From positions 1 through 6,548 of the forward strand of contig JAAZJE010000038.1 of NCBI GenBank assembly GCA_012800515.1: a stretch of 6,548 bases of DNA, in the 5' to 3' direction. Made by a program: the position numbers and the translations under genes. This stretch comes from Clostridiaceae bacterium. Lineage in GTDB: Bacteria > Bacillota > Clostridia > Saccharofermentanales > Fastidiosipilaceae. Of the stretch, positions 1 to 5,703 are shown in pieces (within the stretch, counting starts at the first letter, position 1; each line of letters opens with the position of its first letter). The notes below the pieces were generated by a model. That model ran no database searches and had not been told where the DNA came from. It worked only from the letters and a program-made list of their open reading frames with translations.

Positions 1-262
1 CTTCAAACCCTCATTCCTTGAGACCCTTTCGGTGGGTAAGCACCCGGTGGAAATTGTTTCCAAATCGGGTACTGCTTACGGCACGATTGAAATCAAAGCA
101 AAAACCGCACAGGGCGGCGGACAAGAAACTCAAGCGGACGATACGACACCGACGACGGGAGAGAGCAGCGTATATTACCTGTGGCTGGCGGTGATGATCT
201 TAGCCGCGGGAGTATTAATCTTCTTGGCTCTCAGGAAGAGAATCACGCAGAAGAGAAGTTAG
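1..262 (+). CDS. Surface protein with sortase-like C-terminal anchor (3' end only)
   Basis: The gene enters from the left edge. Its frame is open from base 2, so the GTG at 32 is probably an internal valine and the true start lies outside. The last ~30 extracellular residues (FLETLSVGKHPVEIVS, then GTIEIKA) resemble the beta-strand domain that often precedes the anchor in clostridial surface proteins. A short polar linker (GGGQETQADD) follows, then TPTTGE (bases 146-163), a ~20-residue hydrophobic segment (YYLWLAVMIL...FLAL) and a basic tail (RKRITQKR). That order of motif, membrane span and positive tail is the layout of a cell-wall sorting signal. The motif differs from classic LPxTG in having Thr for Leu, so the cognate sortase is uncertain, and a simple membrane anchor is the alternative. 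The function of the missing ectodomain cannot be read. TAG stop, followed 37 bp later by a terminator. Confidence 0.75.
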   Translation, partial: FKPSFLETLSVGKHPVEIVSKSGTAYGTIEIKAKTAQGGGQETQADDTTPTTGESSVYYLWLAVMILAAGVLIFLALRKRITQKRS

Positions 263-299
263 ATCGAAGCCGACCGCTAAGAGAAGCAATTTATCATGG

Positions 300-329
300 G
301 GAGCCGAACATCGATTCGGCTCCTTTTTT
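300..329 (+). terminator. Intrinsic terminator of the surface-protein gene
   Basis: A perfect 9-bp stem, GGAGCCGAA (300-308) with TTCGGCTCC (315-323), encloses a 6-nt loop and is followed directly by six T's (324-329). It lies 37 bp after the surface-protein stop. On the minus strand no T-run follows the stem, so it should act mainly on rightward transcription. Confidence 0.93.
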
Positions 330-381
330 GTGCGCCGGGCATGAACGATGGTATTAGTTTTGTAGCCTTTAGTCGGAATGT

Positions 382-409
382 AAAAAATGCCGCGCAAAGA
401 ATCACGGCA
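382..409 (-). terminator. Intrinsic terminator of the leftward four-gene operon
   Basis: Read on the minus strand, TGCCGTG (409-403) pairs with CGCGGCA (394-388) to give seven pairs including one G-U, around an 8-nt loop. Six T's follow (387-382). It starts 33 bp after the Gx-family stop codon. With the terminator at 300-329 it forms a convergent pair separating the two transcription units. Confidence 0.85.
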
Positions 410-442
410 CAGCAGATGCAAGGTGTAAAAAATCGTTGTCTG

Positions 443-1093
443 TTACTTCAGCCCCTCCATCCGTGGTAGCAAAGGCAAAAGCAGGCCCAACAACAGCCCG
501 GTCACCGCGCCGGAAATCACACCGTCGATGAGCAGGAGTGGTAAAAGCTGCAGAATCGGCAAGGAACTATAGAAAATCACCAACATCAACGCCTGGCCCA
601 AATTGTGTGCCACGGCCGAAAAAACGCTGTACAGGAGTAGCGATACCCGACCGTTTCGGCAAGGTCTGCACAGTAACAGCAATATTATTAAGCTGACCGT
701 TCCTCCGGCTAGGCTGATACCGCCGGCCATCGCGCCGCGGATCAGGAACGCAAAACCGGCCTTCAGCAACACCAGACTCGCGCCCAGCCGTACGCTCACG
801 AACAACAGCGTGAACATAACCACAATATTGGCCAGGCCATAGCGCGTGGGAATGATCGGCAGTAGAGGCGGTAAGTGTGAATCGAGCCAAGTCAGCACCA
901 GTGTCAGGGAGAACAGCACCCCACCCAGAGCGAGGCGCCGGGCGGCGGAGCGGCTGGACAGAGGATCGCCGCGAAGATCAACAGGTCGATCGGTACGAGA
1001 CTCGCTATGAAGAGCGTTGCCGGGATCGTTATGAAGAGCACTGCCGGGATCACTATTGCGATTCATTTCTTTCTTTTCACCCGAATCTCTCAT
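443..1093 (-). CDS. Gx transporter family membrane protein (PF07456 type)
   Basis: The 216-residue product has a hydrophilic N-terminus of ~50 residues followed by five or six hydrophobic helices. Family landmarks are visible: GLANI (residues 86-90) after the first helix, a glycine-rich GGISLAGG stretch near 124-131, and AHNLGQ (162-167). The family is often labelled heptaprenyl diphosphate synthase component I, but this polytopic protein has no prenyl-synthase aspartate-rich motif. A transporter-like role, related to ECF S components, is the better description; its substrate is unknown. An ATG at 1093 is preferred because AGGTGAGG ends six bases before it. A GTG at 1105, overlapping the upstream stop, would add four residues. 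It is the last gene of a block of four, 8 bp after the NusG_II gene, its usual partner. The N-terminal tail carries an 8-residue tandem repeat (DPGSALHN, DPGNALHS) not expected in the family. Confidence 0.87.
   Translation of the reverse strand: MRDSGEKKEMNRNSDPGSALHNDPGNALHSESRTDRPVDLRGDPLSSRSAARRLALGGVLFSLTLVLTWLDSHLPPLLPIIPTRYGLANIVVMFTLLFVSVRLGASLVLLKAGFAFLIRGAMAGGISLAGGTVSLIILLLLCRPCRNGRVSLLLYSVFSAVAHNLGQALMLVIFYSSLPILQLLPLLLIDGVISGAVTGLLLGLLLPLLPRMEGLK
1004..1051. repeat. 24-bp imperfect tandem duplication inside the Gx gene
   Basis: Units 1004-1027 and 1028-1051 abut exactly and match at 21 of 24 positions. On the coding (minus) strand they encode DPGSALHN and DPGNALHS, so the repeat keeps the reading frame. 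It falls in the hydrophilic tail ahead of the first membrane helix. Confidence 0.9.
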
Positions 1094-1099
1094 CGCACG

Positions 1100-1107
1100 C
1101 CTCACCT
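1100..1107 (-). promoter_or_regulatory. Ribosome binding site of the Gx gene, overlapping the NusG_II stop
   Basis: The minus strand reads AGGTGAGG, six bases before ATG at 1093. The TGA within it is the stop codon of the NusG_II gene, which implies translational coupling. This site decides the start in favour of the ATG over the GTG at 1105. Confidence 0.65.
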
Positions 1108-1731
1108 ATGCCCTATCTCAACATCCGGCAGGCGCTCGCCGGGTCGCGGTTCTCCCTCGACAGTCAGCACTAATTCCTTGGGCAGGCAAACCGCCAACTG
1201 CCCCGGCCGCTCAACCGCGCCCATGTGTACGCATATTTGGTCCGGGCAGTCCGAATAGGCAAAGGCGACCCGCCCCTTTCCGTCGAAGCGCAACGCAACG
1301 TGCTCTTCGCCGGGAACCGGAACAATAATTGCCGAATCGGCGGAATCAGGCACAAAAGCTACAGGATCGGCGGAATCCGGGGCATTTATCGCGGAAATGC
1401 GCACGGCCCGGACATCCTCCGGGCTGCTATCCGAATTAATCAGCGGCAGACGCAGGATTATTTCTCCGCGGCGACGCAACACCGCCCAACGTTCGGGCGG
1501 CAAAGGTCGCGGCCAAAAGTACCAGAGTAACGACGCTCCCAGCAACACTCCGATTACGAGCCAATCCCACCATTTATAACGCACCGGACCCGCAACCCCA
1601 GCCGCGCTCGCAACCTGCGACGAACGCAGGGTATCGTCAGCCGGACTCGCAACTTGCGCCGAGCGCGGCGCATCGTCAACCGGATGCGCATCATTACTCT
1701 CTCTGTCATTGTCGCTTCGGGACGCTTCCAC
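1102..1731 (-). CDS. NusG_II domain-containing membrane-anchored protein
   Basis: The product has 209 residues from GTG at 1731. It has a polar N-terminus of ~50 residues, one membrane helix (about 55-73, WWDWLVIGVLLGASLLWYFW) and an exported domain. The C-terminal signature SDCPDQICVHMG...GQLAVCLPKELVL, with cysteines near residues 162, 167 and 182, is typical of the stand-alone NusG_II family (PF07009). These proteins share only a fold name with transcription factor NusG; no NGN or KOW domain is present. The three cysteines and nearby His could support metal binding or a disulfide, but that is inference. GGAG stands seven bases before GTG 1731; a TTG three bases upstream is the alternative start but is only four bases from the same site. 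It sits 20 bp after the SanA gene and is followed by its usual partner, the Gx gene. Two in-frame duplications, of 13 and 10 residues, help make it longer than usual for the family. Confidence 0.87.
   Translation of the reverse strand: MEASRSDNDRESNDAHPVDDAPRSAQVASPADDTLRSSQVASAAGVAGPVRYKWWDWLVIGVLLGASLLWYFWPRPLPPERWAVLRRRGEIILRLPLINSDSSPEDVRAVRISAINAPDSADPVAFVPDSADSAIIVPVPGEEHVALRFDGKGRVAFAYSDCPDQICVHMGAVERPGQLAVCLPKELVLTVEGEPRPGERLPDVEIGHR
1334..1383. repeat. 30-bp-period imperfect duplication inside the NusG_II gene
   Basis: The segments at 1334-1353 and 1364-1383 are near-identical, sharing an ATCGGCGGAATC core, and lie 30 bp apart. On the coding strand this gives PDSADPVAF-V-PDSADSAII, a 10-residue unit inserted before the conserved cysteine motif of the NusG_II domain. 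Confidence 0.75.
1607..1684. repeat. 39-bp imperfect tandem duplication inside the NusG_II gene
   Basis: Two abutting 39-bp units (1607-1645 and 1646-1684) match at 32 of 39 positions by my count. They encode PVDDAPRSAQVAS and PADDTLRSSQVAS, a 13-residue tandem repeat in the polar N-terminal tail before the membrane helix. The length is a multiple of three, so the frame is kept. Confidence 0.9.
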
Positions 1732-1754
1732 CAATTTACTCCGCGCCTACCTGC

Positions 1755-2480
1755 TTACTCCGCGTCCATATCCCAGGAGTCGCGACCGTCGGCGCTCATA
1801 ATCGGAATTTGCGGACCGCCCAAGGCAGTATCCCTCCGGGTCAGCACATCCCACGCCGCCCGAACACGCGCCAGACTCTCACGAACATTATTCGCGGGCA
1901 TATCGTAAATTGCCAAATCCTCTACCGGACAGGCAATCGCATCCAGGCCGAACCGCTCGGCCAGCCACACCGCCCGATAGGAATGGTACCACTGCGTACA
2001 AATAATCACCGACGGCGCTGCGAAAATCTCCCGCGCTCGTACAACGGAATCGTAAGTGCTGAACCCTGCATGATCGAGAAAAACATCCTCCGCCGGTACC
2101 CCGGCCGCCAGAGCATATTCCCGCATCGCATTCACTTCGTCATTTGTCTTACGCCCGTGGTCGCCCGAAAGCAGTAGCTTCTTCACCTTTCCGCTCTTAT
2201 AAAGCTCGATGCCCCGGTTCATGCGCTCCCGCAACATCGGCGAGAGCGTGCCGTCGGAATAGACCCGCGCACCGAGAACCAGAGCAACATCACGGGAAGG
2301 GACAGCTTCGAGAGAATAGAGTTTTCCCTTAACCGACCGGGTAACAATCAGCTGAATCAGCACAAAGGTGCCGACGGCCAGAATTATTAAAATCAGCAAC
2401 GCGTAGAACATACGTTTGTAGCGAGAACGCTTTTTGGTTCCGCTGGGATCGGTACAGCGAACTTCGTCCGCGTCACTCAT
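1755..2480 (-). CDS. sanA: SanA/YdcF-family (DUF218) envelope protein
   Basis: The product has 241 residues: a short basic cytoplasmic N-terminus, one membrane helix (about 25-46) and a DUF218 domain (PF02698) expected outside the membrane. Landmarks are VALVLGARVYSDGTLSPML (65-83), LLLSGD (102-107), NDE (113-115), LDHAGFSTYDSVVRAR (135-150), VIICTQWYHSYRA (158-170) and a terminal LGGPQIPI. These closely parallel E. coli SanA, including its LDYAGF, TQRFH and LGPLVPI segments. SanA affects envelope permeability and vancomycin sensitivity at high temperature; its biochemical activity is unsettled, and its role in a Gram-positive is an inference. ATG at 2480 overlaps the kinase stop as ATGA, and GGAGAG lies nine bases upstream, so translation is probably coupled to the kinase. 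Confidence 0.88.
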   Translation of the reverse strand: MSDADEVRCTDPSGTKKRSRYKRMFYALLILIILAVGTFVLIQLIVTRSVKGKLYSLEAVPSRDVALVLGARVYSDGTLSPMLRERMNRGIELYKSGKVKKLLLSGDHGRKTNDEVNAMREYALAAGVPAEDVFLDHAGFSTYDSVVRAREIFAAPSVIICTQWYHSYRAVWLAERFGLDAIACPVEDLAIYDMPANNVRESLARVRAAWDVLTRRDTALGGPQIPIMSADGRDSWDMDAE

Positions 2481-3589
2481 TTACGGAGACTCTCCATAAT
2501 CGCTTCCAGCTCGTTCCAATGACGCTCAATCTCCGCCACGAGCTTGAACTGCGTGCGGGCACGAACCAGATTATGTTTGGGATAGGCGGTGCGGAAATAA
2601 ACATCGCCGACCAGATAATCCGTCAGGAAACGCACCCCGATCGTATAGGTCATCAGGTAGGCGCCATACAACAGGCTCTCATGCTCCGCCTCGGTAATCA
2701 GCTCGCCGCACTCGCCGAGAAAACCCTCGGCAAAGGCGCGGTACAGATCGAGATCAAGACGCACTTTATCGAGATCGTGCTCGTCCTCTAGCGCCGTCGA
2801 AGCGCCGAAGCGGATCCCGTCGCCGAAGTCGTAGGCCACGAGCCCCGGCATAACCGTGTCAAGGTCGATGACGCAAAGCGCCTCATGGGTGGCGCAGTCA
2901 AAGAGAACATTGTTGATCTTCGTATCGTTATGCGTGACGCGCTGCGGCAGAATCCCCGCCTCCATACGGTCAACCAGCCAGCCGCCCTTGGGTGTCCGCT
3001 CGGACGCGAACTCAATCTCCGCCTGACAGGTCATATTGCGGTCGATGACATCTTCGTAAATTGCCCGTTCGAGCGCCTTAATTCGCAGCTTTGTGTTATG
3101 GAAATTCGGAATCGTGTCGTGCAACTCCTTTGCCGGGAAATCCGTCAGCATCCGCTGGAAACGCCCGAAAGCACGGCCGGCTTCGCGCAAATCCTCCGGG
3201 TTCTCAACCAGTTGCAGGGTGTAAACATCATCGACATAGTCGTAGCAGCGCCAATACTCGCCCTCGGTATCAATATGGTAATAGAGCCCGTCCGCGGTCG
3301 GCAGGAAGGTCAGCGTCTCACGAGCCGGATCTCTGCCCGTTGCCGCGAACTTGCGCCGCAGATGCTCCGTCACATGGACGACATTATCCATGACTTTGAC
3401 CGGATCCTTGAAAGCATTCCGATTAATGCGTTGCAGGATATACTTTGACTTCTTTCCCGCGACATCGGCCACTTCCAGCCGGCAAGTCGAGTTAATGTGC
3501 CCGCCTCCGAAGCCGAGAGCAATCTCGGTGAAATTACCTTTAATTTGAAATGCCGCCGCGATTTCGCGGACTTGAGCCTCTGTTGGCAT
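2477..3589 (-). CDS. NahK-like aminoglycoside-phosphotransferase-family sugar kinase
   Basis: The 370-residue product has the APH/choline-kinase-like fold (PF01636). An N-lobe includes the glycine-rich GFGGGHINST (26-35) and a YILQRIN strand (50-56). The catalytic loop is HNDTKINNVLFD (220-231), with the expected base at D222 and metal ligand at N227, and the DFG-equivalent is IDLDTVMPG (241-249). YDFGDGIRFG (253-262) follows. The HNDTK...NN, DLDTVMPG and YDFGD...RFG combination resembles Bifidobacterium N-acetylhexosamine 1-kinase (NahK), which makes GlcNAc-1-P or GalNAc-1-P. The substrate is not proven here, because no lacto-N-biose phosphorylase, epimerase or uridylyltransferase gene is in view. 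It is probably cytoplasmic and the first gene of the leftward operon. AAGGA lies rather far (11 bases) before ATG 3589. A dyad at 3615-3640 sits just upstream. Confidence 0.85.
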   Translation of the reverse strand: MPTEAQVREIAAAFQIKGNFTEIALGFGGGHINSTCRLEVADVAGKKSKYILQRINRNAFKDPVKVMDNVVHVTEHLRRKFAATGRDPARETLTFLPTADGLYYHIDTEGEYWRCYDYVDDVYTLQLVENPEDLREAGRAFGRFQRMLTDFPAKELHDTIPNFHNTKLRIKALERAIYEDVIDRNMTCQAEIEFASERTPKGGWLVDRMEAGILPQRVTHNDTKINNVLFDCATHEALCVIDLDTVMPGLVAYDFGDGIRFGASTALEDEHDLDKVRLDLDLYRAFAEGFLGECGELITEAEHESLLYGAYLMTYTIGVRFLTDYLVGDVYFRTAYPKHNLVRARTQFKLVAEIERHWNELEAIMESLRK

Positions 3590-3614
3590 ATTGCTTTGCT
3601 TCCTTATCTAAAAT

Positions 3615-3640
3615 AATGTAGACGCCGTAGTGCCTACATT
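3615..3640. promoter_or_regulatory. 26-bp dyad, candidate operator of the kinase operon
   Basis: AATGTAGAC (3615-3623) and GCCTACATT (3632-3640) form an inverted repeat with eight of nine matching pairs and an 8-bp spacer. It lies 25 bp upstream of the kinase ATG in the 104-bp gap after folT. No T-run follows on the minus strand, so it looks more like a protein-binding dyad than a terminator. I could not identify a convincing -35/-10 pair around it. The rest of the gap (3590-3693) holds only the kinase ribosome binding site and a small 11-bp repeat. Confidence 0.45.
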
Positions 3641-3681
3641 CTACAAGACTTTTCGGTTTTATGCGACTTGCTCCCACCCCG

Positions 3682-3702
3682 GCTACTTAACTGCTACTTA
3701 AC
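3682..3702. repeat. Short direct repeat at the folT stop codon
   Basis: GCTACTTAAC occurs at 3682-3691 and again at 3693-3702, an 11-bp period. The second copy contains the folT stop (TAG on the minus strand at 3696-3694). It could be replication slippage; no function is evident. Confidence 0.6.
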
Positions 3703-4317
3703 CACCGGAACACTGCGGCGCGGGAGAACCTGCTCGATTATCGGCAAAAGAACAATAATCGCCAAATATTGCGCCAGACCGGAGGCTAAAACACCCGGCA
3801 GGCGACGCCAGAACTGCACCCAATAAGGGTTGCCAAAGATTTGTGCGATGCCGATTGTCTGTATAAAGGCGCCGTTGATCACGGTAACCGCAACCGTCGC
3901 CAGCAGAGAGGTTCCGGCGGTAACCCGCGCAAAAGCCATTTGTATCAGTCCGGCGAAGAGGCCGACCAGGCAGACGTTCAGGGTCAGTAGCAGGTGGAAA
4001 CTGCCGCTCTGTATGTTAATCAGGACGCCGAGGAGGTCGCTGACGCCGCCGGCGAGGAGCCCGTAGTAAGGACCGAGCAGTAACCCAACAAGAATGATCG
4101 GCATCCAAGTCAACCCGACCCGCAGTTGACCGCCCTGAAGCATGATAGCGCCGATGCGGGTCAAAATTATAGTCAGGGCAACCAGAATGGCGGATAAAGC
4201 CAACTTATAGGCCAGCATTCCGCGCGAGCGAATCAGCGTGCGACAGGAACCCAATAGATATAGGCGTCGCAAAGCTTGCGCAAAACCTTTATTCTGTTCT
4301 TTGTTCTCCATCCTCAT
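3694..4317 (-). CDS. folT: ECF transporter S component, folate family
   Basis: The 207-residue product has a basic cytoplasmic N-terminus of ~35 residues and then about six hydrophobic helices. The stretch LRVGLTWMPIILVGLLLGPYYG with LLAGGVSDLLG (residues 65-97) carries the family's R-(I/V)-G...P...G...GP..G...G...D..G pattern, and RRLPGVLASGL (171-181) near the last helix also fits. The S component binds the vitamin in the membrane and docks onto a shared EcfA-EcfA'-EcfT energising module. No such module is in view, so it would be of the group II (solitary) kind. Folate as ligand rests on family resemblance; a related vitamin S component is the alternative. ATG 4317 gives MRMEN; a second ATG at 4311 is possible, and neither has a strong ribosome binding site. 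It lies 104 bp after the malic enzyme gene, behind a hairpin. Confidence 0.82.
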   Translation of the reverse strand: MRMENKEQNKGFAQALRRLYLLGSCRTLIRSRGMLAYKLALSAILVALTIILTRIGAIMLQGGQLRVGLTWMPIILVGLLLGPYYGLLAGGVSDLLGVLINIQSGSFHLLLTLNVCLVGLFAGLIQMAFARVTAGTSLLATVAVTVINGAFIQTIGIAQIFGNPYWVQFWRRLPGVLASGLAQYLAIIVLLPIIEQVLPRRSVPVVK

Positions 4318-4363
4318 TCACTCACTCTCTCAAACCTCTGCCGGGTAGCGGAACTGCCGGCTT

Positions 4364-4426
4364 TGTAAAGACGACGTTCCGGGAACAGCGCTCCCGGAAC
4401 AACGCCTCGCAAAACAATACTTTACA
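4364..4426 (-). terminator. Strong hairpin between malic enzyme and folT (terminator-like or attenuator)
   Basis: GTTCCGGGA (4376-4384) and TCCCGGAAC (4392-4400) form a perfect 9-bp stem with a 7-nt loop. An outer perfect 7-bp inverted repeat, TGTAAAG (4364-4370) with CTTTACA (4420-4426), encloses it and includes the malic enzyme stop codon. On the minus strand only GTCGTCTTT follows the inner stem, a poor U-tract, so intrinsic termination is uncertain. It could instead attenuate or stabilise the mRNA between the two genes. The remainder of this gap shows nothing else clear. Confidence 0.45.
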
Positions 4427-5657
4427 TTCGCGCGACTCCGGACTCGCGGGCGGCACGCGCCACGGCGACGGCGACGGCATCGCGAACGCGCGGGTCAAAA
4501 GCCTCGGGCATGATGTGATTCGGGCTAAGCGCGTCGGGTCCGACCAAATCGGCGATGGCATGGGCGGCGGCGATCTTCATTTCGTCGTTGATATCGGAAG
4601 CGCGCACGTCCAAAGTTCCGCGGAAGATGCCGGGAAAAGCGAGAACATTATTGATCTGGTTCGGGAAGTCGCTGCGACCGGTGGCCACGACGGCGGCTCC
4701 GCCGGCCAGCGCCTCGTCCGGATAAATCTCCGGAACCGGGTTGGCACAGGCGAAGACGATCGGGTTCGGGCTCATCGACGCGACCATCTCGCGGGTGACA
4801 CAGTTCGGAGCGGAAGCGCCGATAAACACGTCGGCGCCCTTGATCACGTCGGCCAGCGACCCTTGCTTCTTCTCGAGGTTGGTGACCAGGCTCATCTCCG
4901 CCTTAATGAAGTTGAGGTTGGGGCGGCCGGCGTAGATGGCACCCTGACGATCGCAAAGAGTAACATCGCGGAGACCGCAGGAAAGCAACAACTTGGTAAT
5001 GGCTATTGACGCGGCACCGGCACCGTTGAGCACGACCTTGACGTCCTCGAGCTTACGCCCGGTGATTTTCAGGGCATTGATAAGACCCGCCAAAGTAACA
5101 ACCGCCGTACCGTGCTGGTCGTCGTGGAAAATCGGAATATCGCAGCTCTCCTTGAGGCGACGCTCGATCTCAAAGCAGCGGGGCGCGGAAATATCCTCGA
5201 GATTGATTCCGCCGAAGCTGCCGGCCAACAGCGTGACAGTCCGGACGATATCATCGACATCCTGCGAGCGGATACAGAGCGGAAACGCGTCGACACCGCC
5301 GAAGGCCTTGAACAGGGCGCATTTACCCTCCATCACCGGCATGCCCGCCTCGGGGCCGATATCGCCGAGACCGAGAACCGCCGATCCGTCGGTCACAACC
5401 GCGACCATATTCCAGCGGCGGGTCAGCTCATAGGAAAGGTCAACATCCTTTTGAATCGCCAAACAGGGAGCGGCAACTCCCGGCGTGTAGGCCAGGGCAA
5501 GATCAGCGGAATTACCGACCGATGCGCGCGTATTAACTTCGATCTTGCCGCGCCACTCGACGTGCTTGGCCAACGCCAATTCGTTATAGCTCATCTTTCC
5601 TGTCGAAGCTGCCGTTTTGTCTCCGTCATTATTCTTCCGTGCGTCTGTTTGGCTCAT
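4422..5657 (-). CDS. Malic enzyme (malate to pyruvate, NAD(P)-dependent)
   Basis: The product has 411 residues from ATG 5657, the short bacterial form without a phosphotransacetylase-like C-terminal extension. It catalyses oxidative decarboxylation of malate to pyruvate and CO2 in the cytoplasm. Visible landmarks are YTPGVAAPC (57-65, catalytic Tyr), PVMEGKCALFK (catalytic Lys ~112), NLEDISAP (metal ligands E154, D155), FHDDQHGTA (~178-185), the Rossmann motif NGAGAASIA (~211-219), CDRQGAI (~235-241), NPVPEI (~306-311) and TGRSDFPNQINN. Cofactor choice between NAD and NADP cannot be fixed by eye, and the related malolactic enzyme is less likely. The start at 5657 is chosen for an AAGGAG four bases upstream. 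An in-frame ATG 51 bases further upstream lacks support, and an ATG at 5594 matches where many homologues begin, so the first ~21 residues are a non-conserved tail. The leader holds a repeated motif. Confidence 0.95.
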   Translation of the reverse strand: MSQTDARKNNDGDKTAASTGKMSYNELALAKHVEWRGKIEVNTRASVGNSADLALAYTPGVAAPCLAIQKDVDLSYELTRRWNMVAVVTDGSAVLGLGDIGPEAGMPVMEGKCALFKAFGGVDAFPLCIRSQDVDDIVRTVTLLAGSFGGINLEDISAPRCFEIERRLKESCDIPIFHDDQHGTAVVTLAGLINALKITGRKLEDVKVVLNGAGAASIAITKLLLSCGLRDVTLCDRQGAIYAGRPNLNFIKAEMSLVTNLEKKQGSLADVIKGADVFIGASAPNCVTREMVASMSPNPIVFACANPVPEIYPDEALAGGAAVVATGRSDFPNQINNVLAFPGIFRGTLDVRASDINDEMKIAAAHAIADLVGPDALSPNHIMPEAFDPRVRDAVAVAVARAARESGVARM

Positions 5658-5661
5658 ATTT

Positions 5662-5667
5662 CTCCTT
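5662..5667 (-). promoter_or_regulatory. Ribosome binding site of the malic enzyme gene
   Basis: The minus strand reads AAGGAG, then AAAT, then ATG at 5657. The near-perfect Shine-Dalgarno match selects this start over the in-frame ATGs at 5708 and 5594. Confidence 0.8.
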
Positions 5668-5703
5668 ATATCTGTGTGTTGTCTTCTTTCCGTCGATACG
5701 GAC

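Noticed and set aside
443..1093. Heptaprenyl diphosphate synthase component I
   Set aside because: This is a legacy label for the family. The protein is polytopic, has no aspartate-rich prenyl synthase motif, and no partner synthase gene is present.
1094..1105. GTG start at 1105 for the Gx gene
   Set aside because: It is possible through a GTGA overlap, but ATG 1093 has a far better ribosome binding site at an ideal six-base distance.
1102..1731. Transcription elongation factor NusG
   Set aside because: There are no NGN or KOW domains; the protein has a membrane helix and the cysteine signature of stand-alone NusG_II proteins.
2885..3448. 187-codon open frame on the plus strand
   Set aside because: It lies wholly antisense to the kinase, which has intact catalytic motifs; the translated sequence shows no recognisable domain.
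4318..4421. Tetrahydrofolate riboswitch upstream of folT
   Set aside because: Such riboswitches precede some folT genes, so I looked. The hairpin here does not carry the conserved THF riboswitch core segments I know.
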